A stretch of 64,000 bases of DNA from Streptomyces spinosus (GCF_020400655.1 NZ_JAINRC010000007.1:186001-250000), one strand, 5' to 3'. Positions 1 to 9,217 are shown, numbered from the stretch's first letter. Notes: a model not told the origin generated them from the letters alone. Made by a program: numbers and translations.

Positions 1-922
1 CTCCCGGATATCCTTCGACGGCGCCGAAGCGGTCGGAGGAGTTCTGCCAGTCCTCGCGGGCCCTGACGATATCCTCGTGGCTCCGGCCGATGAAATTCCA
101 CCACATGACGATCTCCTCCTCGAAAGGCGTTCCGCCGAGGAGGACCGTCCGCGCGATGTCGTCCGACGCGTTGGTCAGGGTCAGCGTGCCGGGCCCGGGG
201 TGCACGTAGCCCAGCTCGGCCGGCTTCAGCAGGACGTCGGCGAGGCGGACGGCGCCCTGGTCGACCAGGAGACCGTGCTCGAAGCCGGGGTCCACGGCGA
301 GCGTGAGCGACGCGTGCGGCTCGAGGACGATCTCGGCGCCGAGCAGGGGCGTGAAGGCCGGCACCGGGGAGGTACTGCCGGCGAGGGAGCCGAGGAAGAC
401 CCGGATCTCGGCGCCGCCGGTCCGTACGGGCTCGGGGACGTGGTGGCGGAAGTCCCGTGCGGTGGCGCGGTGCTCCTCCGGCAGCGCCACCCAGAGCTGG
501 ACGCCGTGCAGGACGGTGGTGCGCGGGGTGGAGACCTCGGAGTGGCTGATGCCGTACCCGCCGGTCATGAGGTTCAGCTCGCCGGGCCGTACCAGGGCGT
601 GGCTGCCCAGGCTGTCGCGGTGCTCGATCTCCCCGCTGAAGAGCCAGCTCACCGTCTGCAGCCCGGTGTGGGGGTGCGGGGCGACGTCCATGCCGCCGGT
701 CTCGGCGACGTCGTCGGGGCCGTAGTGGTCGGCGAAGCACCAGGCGCCGATCAGGGTCCGGGCGCGCTGCGGCAGGGTGCGCCGTACGGTCATCGCGCGC
801 GGGCCGCCCAGGGGGACGTCGCGCGGGGTCAGCACGTCGACCCGGGGGGTCCCGGCCGGCGGCCCGCCGTCCGCCTCGGTGCCGCAGCGCACTTCGGCGG
901 GCTCCGTCTCGACATTGCTCAT
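1..922 (-). CDS. Pirin family protein (3' end beyond the window)
   Basis: Cupin-fold pirin, usually a metal-binding (Fe) nuclear/cytosolic protein or quercetinase-like enzyme. Reading leftwards from the ATG at 922, the N-terminal half carries HPH at residues 83-85 and HSE at about 127-129. These match the three His and one Glu metal ligands of the family, so the site looks intact. The ribosome site GGAGAGGTG lies about 6 nt before the ATG. The C-terminal pirin domain follows and the frame stays open to base 1, so the last residues are missing. The gene is divergent from the SsgA-like gene. Family call is firm; substrate unknown. Confidence 0.9.
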   Translation of the reverse strand, partial: MSNVETEPAEVRCGTEADGGPPAGTPRVDVLTPRDVPLGGPRAMTVRRTLPQRARTLIGAWCFADHYGPDDVAETGGMDVAPHPHTGLQTVSWLFSGEIEHRDSLGSHALVRPGELNLMTGGYGISHSEVSTPRTTVLHGVQLWVALPEEHRATARDFRHHVPEPVRTGGAEIRVFLGSLAGSTSPVPAFTPLLGAEIVLEPHASLTLAVDPGFEHGLLVDQGAVRLADVLLKPAELGYVHPGPGTLTLTNASDDIARTVLLGGTPFEEEIVMWWNFIGRSHEDIVRAREDWQNSSDRFGAVEGYPG

Positions 923-941
923 CGGGATCACCTCTCCACCC

Positions 942-962
942 AGTAATTGTTTTACATTCAAC
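942..962 (-). promoter_or_regulatory. AT-rich putative operator/promoter of the pirin gene
   Basis: A conspicuous AT-rich stretch (minus strand TTGAATGTAAAACAATTACT) sits about 20-40 nt upstream of the pirin start in otherwise very GC-rich DNA. It is a plausible regulator binding site or promoter core. No perfect palindrome was found and no regulator gene is adjacent in the window, so the role is inferred. Confidence 0.35.
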
Positions 963-1194
963 CATCATCCGGCCGGACCTGCCCGGGCACCAGGCGGACC
1001 GGGTCCCGGCTGCCCCGCGGACCGTCCGCGCAGGAGGCGCGCGGGGTGCGCGCGGGGTGCTTCTTCTTCGGACAACAACCCGTGCGCTCGTCGGCAAGCC
1101 ACTCCCCGGGTCCCGCCGTACCGTCGTCAGCACCCCGGCCCCTCAGGGCACGGGCCGACACACCGAACCGAACCGTCGCAGACAGGGGGACGGC

Positions 1195-1638
1195 ATGAGA
1201 AACGATTCTGCCGGGGCCGCGGACGAGGACCCGATCGTATGCAAGACCAGCGTCCACGTCACCGTGGCCGACGAACTGCCGATACCGGTACCGGCCGAAC
1301 TCCGGTACTCCGCGGCGGATCCGTACGCCGTCCGCCTGTCCCTGGGCGCCCCCTCCGCGCTCTGCGTCGAGTGGGTCTTCGCCCGGTCGCTCCTCGCCCA
1401 GGGGCTGCGCCGGCCCGCCGGGGCCGGGGACGTGGTGGTCTACCCGCGGCACCAGGGCCGGCCGGGCTCGATCCGCGTCCTGCTCCGGACGCGCGCCGGA
1501 TCGGCGCTCCTGGAGCTGGCGAGCGCCTCCGTCACGGCCTTCCTGCACCGCACCGAGGTACTGGTGCCGCCCGGCACCGAGCACCGCCACATCGACCTCG
1601 ACCGTGTCGTGGAACAGCTCACGGCCGGCAGCGAGTGA
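1195..1638 (+). CDS. SsgA-like protein (SALP), sporulation/cell division regulator family
   Basis: 147-residue protein of the actinomycete SsgA/SsgB family, which in sporulating actinomycetes positions division and remodels peptidoglycan in aerial hyphae. The family pattern is visible: an N-terminal strand region after CKTSV, the VEWVFARSLLAQG segment near the middle, GDVVVYP, and the LLELASASVTAFLHRT stretch. The ATG at 1195 follows AGGGGGAC by about 4 nt; longer upstream starts lack a ribosome site. It stands alone, divergent from pirin. Streptomyces genomes carry several SALPs, and which paralogue this is cannot be decided from sequence alone. Confidence 0.88.
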   Translation: MRNDSAGAADEDPIVCKTSVHVTVADELPIPVPAELRYSAADPYAVRLSLGAPSALCVEWVFARSLLAQGLRRPAGAGDVVVYPRHQGRPGSIRVLLRTRAGSALLELASASVTAFLHRTEVLVPPGTEHRHIDLDRVVEQLTAGSE

Positions 1639-1772
1639 CCCTCCGGACGTGCCGCGGGTTCCGCGCGGTGCGCTGACGAGCACCAACGCGTGCGCTCCCG
1701 GGCAACGCGCCTGCCGCCACGGCACCTAGCGTCGACCTCGTACGCAAGCACGCCATCCGCAGGAGGCACGTC

Positions 1773-2348
1773 ATGACCACCGGTACCCAGCCCCCGAGCA
1801 GCCAGCCCTGGCTGCACCAGAAGGGCGCGGTCATCCAGGAGTTCGGAACCGTCAAGCAGTTCCCCATCGCCCTGTCCTACGAGGCGCGCATGTACTCCTG
1901 CCAGCGCCTGAACAAGGTGCTGGCCGACACCCAGATCCTCTACGGCCTCTACAAGAAGCACCACTGGATCATGCGGGGCGCGACCTTCTACCAGCTGCAC
2001 CTGCTGCTGGACAAGCACGCCGGCGAGCAGCTGGAACTGGTCGACACCCTCGCCGAGCGCGTCCAGACCCTGGGCGGCGTCGCGGTGGGCGACCCCCGGC
2101 ACGTCGCCGAGATCACGTCGATCCCGCGCCCGCCGGACGGTGTGGAGGAGGTCCCGGCGATGCTCTCGCGGCTCCTGGAGGCCCACGAGACCATCCTGAC
2201 CGAGGCCCACGACGCCGCCGCCCGCACCGCCGAGCTGGGTGACGACGGCACCAACGACCTGCTGGTGTCCCAGATCATCCGCACCGGCGAACTGCAGGCC
2301 TGGTTCCTGGCCGAGCACCTGGTGGACACCCCGCTCGTCCGCTCCTGA
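1773..2348 (+). CDS. dps: Dps-family ferritin-like DNA protection protein
   Basis: 191-residue Dps/ferritin-like protein; the family forms dodecamers that oxidise and store iron and compact nucleoid DNA in stress or sporulation. The ferroxidase ligands can be lined up with the Escherichia coli set: His64-Trp65, His76, Asp80, Asp91 and Glu95, spaced as in the family. A 30-residue N-terminal extension with Gln/Pro could contact DNA, as in other actinobacterial Dps proteins. The ATG at 1773 follows AGGAGGCACGTC, a strong ribosome site. Monocistronic; no clear stress-sigma promoter could be assigned in the 134 bp upstream. Confidence 0.93.
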   Translation: MTTGTQPPSSQPWLHQKGAVIQEFGTVKQFPIALSYEARMYSCQRLNKVLADTQILYGLYKKHHWIMRGATFYQLHLLLDKHAGEQLELVDTLAERVQTLGGVAVGDPRHVAEITSIPRPPDGVEEVPAMLSRLLEAHETILTEAHDAAARTAELGDDGTNDLLVSQIIRTGELQAWFLAEHLVDTPLVRS

Positions 2349-2574
2349 GCCCGGCGGAGACCACCCACGGCGGAACGGGCGGCGCGTCCGACTGCGACCC
2401 CGCCCGCCCCGCCGCCACGCCGCGCGGACTGCGCCGGCAGAAGCACACCACCGCCGGGCACCGCGACCCGGCGGGGCGTCGCTCGCGACGGCCGTCCGCC
2501 AGAATCGCGCGCCCGGTGCCGGGCACACCGGCCCCGGCGGGGGGCGGAGGCTCCGGGGGGGGCGGAACCGCCTG

Positions 2575-3110
2575 CCGGCCCCGGCCACCACAGCGAACCC
2601 GCCCTGCGAACGCGCTCGTCCGCGCCGGCGTCCATCCCCGCCGACGGAGCAGACCCGTTCCGGCACGGGAACGGAAGCTCGATGGCCCATCCCGGGCCGG
2701 ACCCGCCGTACCGGGCGATCGCCGCTCACGGCGGCTTCGGCAGGGCGGCAAGAGCACCACGGGCGGCGCCTCCTGCTGGCCCGGCCACCACAGCGAACCC
2801 GCCCTGCGAACGCGCTCGGCCCCGGCGGCGTCCATCCCCGCCGACGGAGCAGACCCGTTCCGGCACGGGAACGGAAGCTCGATGGCCCATCCCGGGTCGG
2901 ACCCGCCGTACCGGGCGATCGCCGCTCACGGCGGCTTCGGCAGGGCGGCAAGAGCACCACGGGCGGCGCCGCCTGCCGGCCCCGGCCACCACAGCCGGCC
3001 CGCCCCGCGCTCGGCCCCGCTGGCGTCCATCCCCGCCAACCGAACACCCACCCACTTCCACGACGCGAAGCGCTCGATCGCCGTCCCGGTCCGGACCCGC
3101 CGTACCAGCC
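2575..3110. repeat. ~200-bp tandem repeat, two near-identical units plus a decayed third, within a gene-free stretch
   Basis: The stretch 2349-3465 contains no credible gene. Unit 1 (2581-2780) and unit 2 (2781-2981) are almost identical: between 2640 and 2770 only one base differs from the copy 200 bp downstream. A third degenerate partial unit runs from 2982 to about 3110. The period (200-201) is not a multiple of three, so each copy shifts frame, which argues against a protein repeat. Each unit has two small inverted repeats: GTTCC-n6-GGAAC and GCCGC-n5-GCGGC. Vaguely related sequence also occurs at 2400-2575. It could be structured RNA, a protein-binding array, or junk duplicated by slippage. 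Confidence 0.85.
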
Positions 3111-3465
3111 GACGCTGCGCACGGCAGCCACGGCAACGGCGGTGGTCGTGCCCGGCACCGGCCGCACCGGACCCGGCGGGAGGGCGGACACACCACGGGC
3201 GCGGCCGACGTCCCGGGCAGGCAGGCGGCCGTTCGCCGCCGTGGCCGCGGCACCCGGCCGGCCGGTGACCCTGATGGCCGCCGTCCGTGCCGGGCGGCAC
3301 CCCCGGCCGCCACGGACCGGGCACCGGCCGAGGTCGTCCGCCCCGGGGACGGTCCACGTCACCCGCGCGCCGTGACGCCGGCTACGGCGGGCCGGGGTGG
3401 AAGGTGGCCGGGGCGGCGCGCTCCGGCCGACGCCCATCACCACGTACGAGAGAGGGAGATCCCCG

Positions 3466-4317
3466 ATGAACGACCAACCGGTTCTGGTGCTCGCGGCGAC
3501 CGGAGGACAGGGCGGCGCGGTGACCGACGCGCTGCTGGGCCGCCGGGCGCGGGTCCGCGCGCTGGTCCGTGACCCGGGCCGCGGCTCCGCCCGGGAACTG
3601 GCCGAGCGGGGCGTCGAGGTGGTGGCGGGATCGCTGAGCGACCGGGCGTCGCTGGCCTCCGCGATGAGGGGGGTGGCGGGCGTCTTCGCCTTCACCACCC
3701 CCTTCGAGGCCGGGGTCGACGCGGAGGTGGAGCAGGGGCGGGCCATCCTCGCCGCCGCGACGGACGCACGCGTTGCCCATCTCGTGTTCAGCTCCGTGGC
3801 GGGGGCCGACCAGGACAGCGGGGTGCCGCACTTCGAGAGCAAGGCCCGCATCGAGGCGGAGCTGGCCGCCGGCGACGTGCCGTACACGATCCTGGGGCCG
3901 ACCTACTTCTTCGACAACGCGCTGGGCGGAGCGGAGCGCATCCTGGACGGCGTCCTCGATCTTCCGCTGCCGCCCGACCGGCCGCTGCAGCAGCTCGCCC
4001 GTCCGGACCTCGGCGCGTTCGCGGCCCAGGTGCTGCTCGACCCCGCCCCCTACACCGGGCGGCGCATCGAGCTGGCCGGCGACGCGCCCACCCCCGCCCA
4101 GATGGCGGCCGCGCTCGGCGCGGCGCTCGGGCGGGAGGTCCGGCACGAACGCGTCCCGCTGGAGGCGATCGGCAATCCCGACATGCACGCCATGTGGGCC
4201 TTCCTGAACGGACCCGGCTACCGCGTCGACATCCCTGCCCTGCACGCCGCCCACCCCGAGGTCCGCTGGACCTCCTTCGCGGACTGGGCACGCCGCGCCT
4301 GGACGGGGGCCCGCTGA
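3466..4317 (+). CDS. NmrA-like NAD(P)-binding protein
   Basis: 283-residue atypical short-chain dehydrogenase fold of the NmrA/HSCARG type. It opens with the dinucleotide motif in LVLAATGGQGGAV (about residues 7-19). It has an Arg-rich strand after the second beta strand (typical for NADP preference) and the FSSVAGAD segment. It lacks the Tyr-x3-Lys pair of active SDR enzymes, so it is more probably a redox sensor or an NAD(P)-binding enzyme of unknown substrate. The ATG at 3466 is preceded by GAGAGGGAGAT. It lies directly downstream of the repeat region and upstream of the AraC gene, on the same strand. Confidence 0.85.
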   Translation: MNDQPVLVLAATGGQGGAVTDALLGRRARVRALVRDPGRGSARELAERGVEVVAGSLSDRASLASAMRGVAGVFAFTTPFEAGVDAEVEQGRAILAAATDARVAHLVFSSVAGADQDSGVPHFESKARIEAELAAGDVPYTILGPTYFFDNALGGAERILDGVLDLPLPPDRPLQQLARPDLGAFAAQVLLDPAPYTGRRIELAGDAPTPAQMAAALGAALGREVRHERVPLEAIGNPDMHAMWAFLNGPGYRVDIPALHAAHPEVRWTSFADWARRAWTGAR

Positions 4318-4441
4318 ACGGGCCGGCCCGAGAACGGCTCGTCGTCCCGTACTCCTGATCTCACGCGTTCACGCGATGTGGTCATCCGGCCACCCTGACA
4401 CGCTGCGTTTTCGAAAGCGCAACGGCCGAAGGGCGGAGATC

Positions 4442-5506
4442 ATGTCGTCGGATCCCTCGACACCGGACCCAGGGACCTCGGGCACCCTCTACACCACGAA
4501 GACGGTTCCCGCCCACCGGCGGCGGGCGTACTGGCGCGAGGCCCTGTCCCAGACGTTCGGCGCCGTGGACATGGGCGTTCCCGACGAGGTCGACCGCGGC
4601 ACGATCCGTACGGCGGCACTGGGCGCGGTGCAGACCGTCACGGTGGACGGCGATCCGCTGCGGGCGCACCGCACCCGGCGGCTCATCGCGGGCAGCGACA
4701 ACGACGACTACGTCGTGGTGAAGCTGCTCTGCGGAGGCGCCGCCCGCATCGAACAGGACGACCGTGAGGCCCACGTGCGTCCGGGGCAGCTCTTCGTCTA
4801 CGACATGGCGCGGCCCGTCCGGCTGACCCTCCCCGAGCGCTTCCGGACGAAGTCCCTGGTGCTGCCCCGGGAGGTGCTGGGCCTGAGCGAGCCGGACCTG
4901 CGGCAGATCACGGCGGCCCCGCTCGGCTCCGAATCGGCGGTCGGCGGCCTGCTGACCCCGCTCCTGTCCCGGCTCGTGGACAGCGCGGCGAGCTATCCGC
5001 AGCGGACGGGCGAGCTGATCGCCCGCAATGTGGTGGACCTGGTGCAGACCCTGGCCGAGGAGCGGCTCGGCAGGGGAGCCGAGGACTCGGCGAGCGGCGC
5101 GCGGACGTCGCTGGTCCGGATCCGGGCGTACATCGACCGGCACCTCGCGCACCCGGAGCTGTCGCCGGACTCCATCGCGCGGGCCCACCACATCTCCGTG
5201 CGCTACCTGCACAAGCTGTTCGAGCTGGAGGACATCACCGTCAGCCGGTGGATCCAGCAGCGCCGGCTGGAGCACTGCCGTCGCGACCTGGCCCGCCGGG
5301 ACACGGCGCACCTGACCGTCGCCGCGGTGGCGCACCGCTGGGGCTTCACCAGCGCCTCCCACTTCAGCCGGGTGTTCCGGGCCGCCTACGGGACCTCCCC
5401 CGCCGCGTGGCGCGACTCCGCCCTGCGTCCGCGGGCCGCGTCGCTCCGGGGCGGGACGCCCGTACACCCCGCTTCGCTGCCGGTCGCACCGGCCGTGCCG
5501 GCCTGA
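4442..5506 (+). CDS. AraC-family transcriptional regulator
   Basis: 354-residue regulator. The N-terminal half is a cupin-like sensing domain of the AraC-binding-like type (RLIAGSDNDDYVVVKLLCGG and VRPGQLFVYD). The C-terminal ~100 residues (from about 245) hold two helix-turn-helix units: SPDSIARAHHISVRYLHKLF, then VAAVAHRWGFTSASHFSRVF with the family signature FRAAYGTSPAAWR. The ATG at 4442 has GGCGGAG 5 nt upstream; an in-frame ATG at 4376 lacks one. It is followed by the LAL regulator after 134 bp, so two regulators stand side by side. The target genes are not evident. Confidence 0.9.
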   Translation: MSSDPSTPDPGTSGTLYTTKTVPAHRRRAYWREALSQTFGAVDMGVPDEVDRGTIRTAALGAVQTVTVDGDPLRAHRTRRLIAGSDNDDYVVVKLLCGGAARIEQDDREAHVRPGQLFVYDMARPVRLTLPERFRTKSLVLPREVLGLSEPDLRQITAAPLGSESAVGGLLTPLLSRLVDSAASYPQRTGELIARNVVDLVQTLAEERLGRGAEDSASGARTSLVRIRAYIDRHLAHPELSPDSIARAHHISVRYLHKLFELEDITVSRWIQQRRLEHCRRDLARRDTAHLTVAAVAHRWGFTSASHFSRVFRAAYGTSPAAWRDSALRPRAASLRGGTPVHPASLPVAPAVPA

Positions 5507-5640
5507 GCCGGCCGGATGAGCCCAGCAGTGAGCGGGGTCACGCGTCGTCGCCTTCCCACAATGCGCTGAGCTGCCGTTTTTGCCATAGTAGGGCCCTGGG
5601 GCGCCGGCCCGACCGGCGCGTGCGGACGGGGAGGGCTCAG

Positions 5641-8388
5641 GTGGCGGGGTCAGGCGGACCGCTGTCGCGCAGCGGGCTGCGTGGCCGGGAGGCCGAACTG
5701 GACGTGCTGCGGGCACTGATCGACTCGGTGGGCCGCACCGGCGGCGGCGCGCTCGCCGTGCTCCGCGGCGAACCGGGCATCGGCAAGACCACGCTCCTGA
5801 CCGAAGCCGTCACCCGTGCGCGGGCGGCGGGGTTCTGCGTCGGTCTCGGCAAGGCCGACGAGCTGCACCACCTCGTACCGCTGTCGTCGTTGGCGACCTG
5901 CGTCCTGCACGGCGACCGGCCGCTGCTGTCCGGCGAGGCGCTGATCGACCTCACCCGCCGGCACGACCAGCGGATCTGGCTGGTGGAGCGGCTCGCGGAG
6001 GCGATCGAGGAGCGGGCCGGCGGCACGCCGCTGCTGATCGCCCTGGACGACGTGCAGTGGGCCGACCCGCTGAGCCGGTTCGCCCTGAAGCAGTTGCCCG
6101 GCCGGCTGCGCACCTCCCCCGTGCTGTGGCTGCTGGCCGAACGGCAGGGCGTGGGCGGACCGGCGCAGGAGATCGCCGCGGCCGTGGCGGACGAGCTCCC
6201 GGTGCGCACCCTGTCCCTGGGTCCGCTGTCCGGCGCGGCCATCGGCCAGCTGGCCGATGACACCCTGGGGGCGGCCGTCGGCGAGCGGGTGCGCGAGCTG
6301 CTCGCCGGGGCGGGCGGGAACCCGTTCCTGGCCGTCGAGATGCTCGCGGGGCTGCGGACCTCCGACGTCTCGGATGAACCCGTGCCCCCGGGGCTGGTGG
6401 TGGGCGTCCGCGGCAGGCTCGGCTCGCTGCACCCGGACACGCTGCGCTTCCTGCAGATGGGAGCGGTCCTGGGCCGCCGTTTCGGCTTCCAGGACGCCGC
6501 CGCGCTCTGTGGCCGGCCGTCGGTCGCGCTGCTCCCGGCGCTGGAGGAGGCCGTGCGCGCGGGGCTTCTGGACGACGACGGCGACCGGCTCGTCTTCCGG
6601 CACGACCTGCTGCGCCAGGCGGTCTACGTGGACGTCCCGCCCTCCGTCCGGAAGGTGCTGCACCGGGAGGCCGCGGGGCGGCTCGTCGCCGCGGGCCACC
6701 AGCCGATCGACGTGGTGTCGCACATCCTCAGGGGCGCCCAGCCGGGAGACGAGGAGGCGGTCGCGCTGCTCAGGCGTGCCGCCGCCGACGTGCTGCCGGT
6801 CACGCCGGGCCTCGCGGCCGACCTGCTCCAGCGCGCCCTGGACCTGGTGCCGCCGGCACGGCCGCTGTGGTTCGCCGTGGGTGAGCAGGCGATCGTGTCC
6901 CTGACCCGGGCCGGCCGGAACCGTGAGGCGCTCGCGACCGGGGACCGGCTCCTGGCGTACCGGCCGCCCATGGAGACGTTCGGCCGGCTCCACGCCGCCC
7001 TCGGCGGCACGCTGTGGAACCTTGACCTCGCCGACGAGCTGCGCCGCCGCACCGAGGCGGCCCTCGCGGTCGGCGGCGCGGCCCCGGAGGTGGAGGCGCG
7101 GCTGGCCGGTCTGCGCGCGCTGGCGCTGTCCCGGGCGCAGGACCTGGCACCGGCGCGGGAGGCCGGCGAGGAGGCGCTGCGTGCCGCCGTGGCGACGGGT
7201 GACCGGGAGGCCCATGTCCAGGCCCTGTTCGCGCTCGGGGAGACCGCGCTCAACGCGGGGGAGAACGCCCTCGCGCTGGAACGCTTCACCGCGCTCAGCG
7301 CCGTCGACCCCGCCTTCTTCCCCGAGGAGATCGTCGCGTACCAGCACATGGACGACTTCGTCACCAGCGGGCGGCTGCTGGCGAGGGCGGCGGACGAATC
7401 GGGCGGGATACGTGAGGCGATGCTGCTGTGGGCACAGGGACAGCAGCATCTGGAGCTGGGCCGGCTGGACGACGCGGAGGCCGACTTCGTGACGATGGAG
7501 CGCCTCGAGGAGGAGGTCCAGGCGCACGTCCAGCAGGTGAACGGCCGGGTGATCCGCTCCCGGATCGCCCTGCTGCGCGGTGACCGGGAGGCCGCGCGGC
7601 AGCACCTGGCCGAGGCGCGGAAGCGGCTGGCGGTCAAGCCGAACCCGGGCAACACGGCCGCGGTGCGCTTCCTGGAAGCGGTCCACGCGGAGGCCGACGG
7701 GGACGCCGGACGCGCCGTCGACCGGGTCCGGCAGGTGCAGCGGGAGGGGCCCTTCCTGCGCTGGCGGCTGTTGCGCACGTGGGTCGGCACCGCGATCCGC
7801 GTGGCCCTGCGCGGCGCGGACCGGGCGCTCGCCGAGGACCTGGCCGGGCAGGCCGAGGCCCATGCCGCGCGCAATCCGACGGTGCCCACCGCCACGGGTC
7901 TCGCGGCGCGCGCCCGAGGGCTGGTGTCCGACGATCTGCCTCTGCTGGAACGTTCCGTCGCCCTGCTCGGGGAGAGCCCTCGCCCGCTGGTCCGGGCCGC
8001 GGCCTCCGCCGACTTCGGACGGGCGCTCCTGGCGGCGGGCCGGCGGGACGAGGCGGTGGCGGCCCTGACCGGGGCCCAGGACGCGTTCACCGCGGCGGGA
8101 GCGCACGCCGTGGCGGCCCACGTCCAGCGCGATCTGCGGCGTGCGGGGGCCGGCGGACGGCGTACGGGGGACGGGCAGCGTCCCGTCCAGGGCTGGCAGG
8201 CCCTGACCGCCTCGGAGAAGAAGGTCGCGCGGCTGATCGCCGAGGGGCACAGCAACCGCGCGGCCGCGGAGTTGCTCGTCGTCTCCCCGCACACCGTCAA
8301 CACGCACCTGACGTCCGCCTTCCGCAAGCTGTCGGTCAATTCCCGGGTGCAGCTGGCCAACCTGGTCATGGCCTTGCCCGACGAGTGA
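5641..8388 (+). CDS. LAL-type LuxR-family ATP-binding regulator
   Basis: 915-residue STAND-type regulator. Order: Walker A GEPGIGKTT at residues 43-51, Walker B LLIALDDVQWAD around 135, a long helical TPR-like middle, and a C-terminal LuxR/GerE helix-turn-helix (LTASEKKVARLIAEGHSNRA ... SPHTVNTHLTSAFRKLSV) in the last 65 residues. This layout and size match the large ATP-binding LuxR family, which often activates secondary-metabolite or sugar genes. The GTG at 5641 follows GGGGAGGGCTCAG. The frame is open further upstream into the AraC gene, but that extension is discarded. Downstream genes (hydrolase-like protein, sugar importer) are possible targets; that is inference. Confidence 0.92.
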   Translation: MAGSGGPLSRSGLRGREAELDVLRALIDSVGRTGGGALAVLRGEPGIGKTTLLTEAVTRARAAGFCVGLGKADELHHLVPLSSLATCVLHGDRPLLSGEALIDLTRRHDQRIWLVERLAEAIEERAGGTPLLIALDDVQWADPLSRFALKQLPGRLRTSPVLWLLAERQGVGGPAQEIAAAVADELPVRTLSLGPLSGAAIGQLADDTLGAAVGERVRELLAGAGGNPFLAVEMLAGLRTSDVSDEPVPPGLVVGVRGRLGSLHPDTLRFLQMGAVLGRRFGFQDAAALCGRPSVALLPALEEAVRAGLLDDDGDRLVFRHDLLRQAVYVDVPPSVRKVLHREAAGRLVAAGHQPIDVVSHILRGAQPGDEEAVALLRRAAADVLPVTPGLAADLLQRALDLVPPARPLWFAVGEQAIVSLTRAGRNREALATGDRLLAYRPPMETFGRLHAALGGTLWNLDLADELRRRTEAALAVGGAAPEVEARLAGLRALALSRAQDLAPAREAGEEALRAAVATGDREAHVQALFALGETALNAGENALALERFTALSAVDPAFFPEEIVAYQHMDDFVTSGRLLARAADESGGIREAMLLWAQGQQHLELGRLDDAEADFVTMERLEEEVQAHVQQVNGRVIRSRIALLRGDREAARQHLAEARKRLAVKPNPGNTAAVRFLEAVHAEADGDAGRAVDRVRQVQREGPFLRWRLLRTWVGTAIRVALRGADRALAEDLAGQAEAHAARNPTVPTATGLAARARGLVSDDLPLLERSVALLGESPRPLVRAAASADFGRALLAAGRRDEAVAALTGAQDAFTAAGAHAVAAHVQRDLRRAGAGGRRTGDGQRPVQGWQALTASEKKVARLIAEGHSNRAAAELLVVSPHTVNTHLTSAFRKLSVNSRVQLANLVMALPDE

Positions 8389-8473
8389 GCGGTTCCTGGT
8401 ACGTTCGCGCGATGCCGACGCGACCCGGATGGGCTTGGCTGGACGCCTCCACCCCCCACCGGAGGTCACCGAG

Positions 8474-9217
8474 GTGCCCGGACGCACGCCTTTACCGCCG
8501 ACCGTCGTGCTCGTGCACGGTGCGTTCACCGACGCCTCGTCCTGGTCGGGGGTCGTCCGTCGTCTGCACGCCTCCGGGCTGACGGTGTACGCGCCGGCGA
8601 ACCCGCTGCGCGGCCTCGCGCACGACGCCGCCTACCTCAGGAGCGTGGTGGGCCAGATCGGCGCCCCGGTCGTGCTGGCCGGGCACGGCTACGGGGGCGC
8701 GGTCATCACCGCGGCCGACACCGACGACGTCGTGGCGCTGTGCTACGTCGCGGGTTTCGGGCTGGACGCCGGGGAGTCGCTGCTGGACGTCACACACCGC
8801 TTCTCCCCCATGCCGGGGCCGGATCCGACCGTCGCCCGCCGGCTTCCCGCCAAGTCTCCCGCCGGCCCGGACAGCGAGCTGTACCTCCGCCGCGAACGCT
8901 TCCTCGACGTGTACGCGGCCGACCTGGCGCCCGGGGTCGGCAGCGTGCTGTCCGTGACGCAGCGCCCGATCGCGCGGGGTGCGCTGACCGCGAGGTCGGG
9001 ACCGCCCGCGTGGGCCCGCAAGCGGTCCTGGTACGCCATCGCCGCCGCCGACCGGATGCTCAGCCCGACCGCCCAGCGCTTCATGGCCCAGCGCATGGCG
9101 GCCACCGAACACGTCGTGGACGGTTCGCACGCCGTCGTCCTGTCACGGCCGGACGCGGTGGCGGCGATGATCCGGGAAGCCGCGGGCCAGAGCGCTGACC
9201 ACGGAGCCCTGTACTGA
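8474..9217 (+). CDS. Alpha/beta-hydrolase-fold protein with Gly in place of the nucleophile; contains a TTA codon
   Basis: 247-residue single-domain alpha/beta-hydrolase-like protein. The oxyanion region VVLVHGAFTDASSW (11-24) and the C-terminal His segment VDGSHAVVLSRPDAV are typical. The nucleophile elbow reads GHGYGG (residues 71-75 region), where relatives have GHSYGG. The GGC codon replaces the catalytic Ser (residue 72), so ordinary esterase activity is unlikely. Codon 7 is TTA (8492-8494), which in Streptomyces needs the bldA tRNA. The GTG start at 8474 is preceded by GGAGGTCACC. It lies 85 bp after the LAL regulator on the same strand and may be co-transcribed with it. Confidence 0.85.
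   Translation: MPGRTPLPPTVVLVHGAFTDASSWSGVVRRLHASGLTVYAPANPLRGLAHDAAYLRSVVGQIGAPVVLAGHGYGGAVITAADTDDVVALCYVAGFGLDAGESLLDVTHRFSPMPGPDPTVARRLPAKSPAGPDSELYLRRERFLDVYAADLAPGVGSVLSVTQRPIARGALTARSGPPAWARKRSWYAIAAADRMLSPTAQRFMAQRMAATEHVVDGSHAVVLSRPDAVAAMIREAAGQSADHGALY

Noticed and set aside
2581..2981. The 200-bp repeats as a CRISPR array
   Set aside because: Units are far too long, directly abut without unique spacers, and no cas genes are near.
1440..3887. An 815-codon open frame on the minus strand
   Set aside because: It crosses the SsgA, Dps and NmrA genes and the 200-bp repeats, is Arg/Pro/Gly-rich with no domain, and reflects high GC on the non-coding strand.
5248..5640. An upstream extension of the LAL regulator overlapping the AraC gene
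   Set aside because: The sequence is low-complexity, overlaps a real gene and has no ribosome site, whereas GTG 5641 has one and starts just before the conserved domain.
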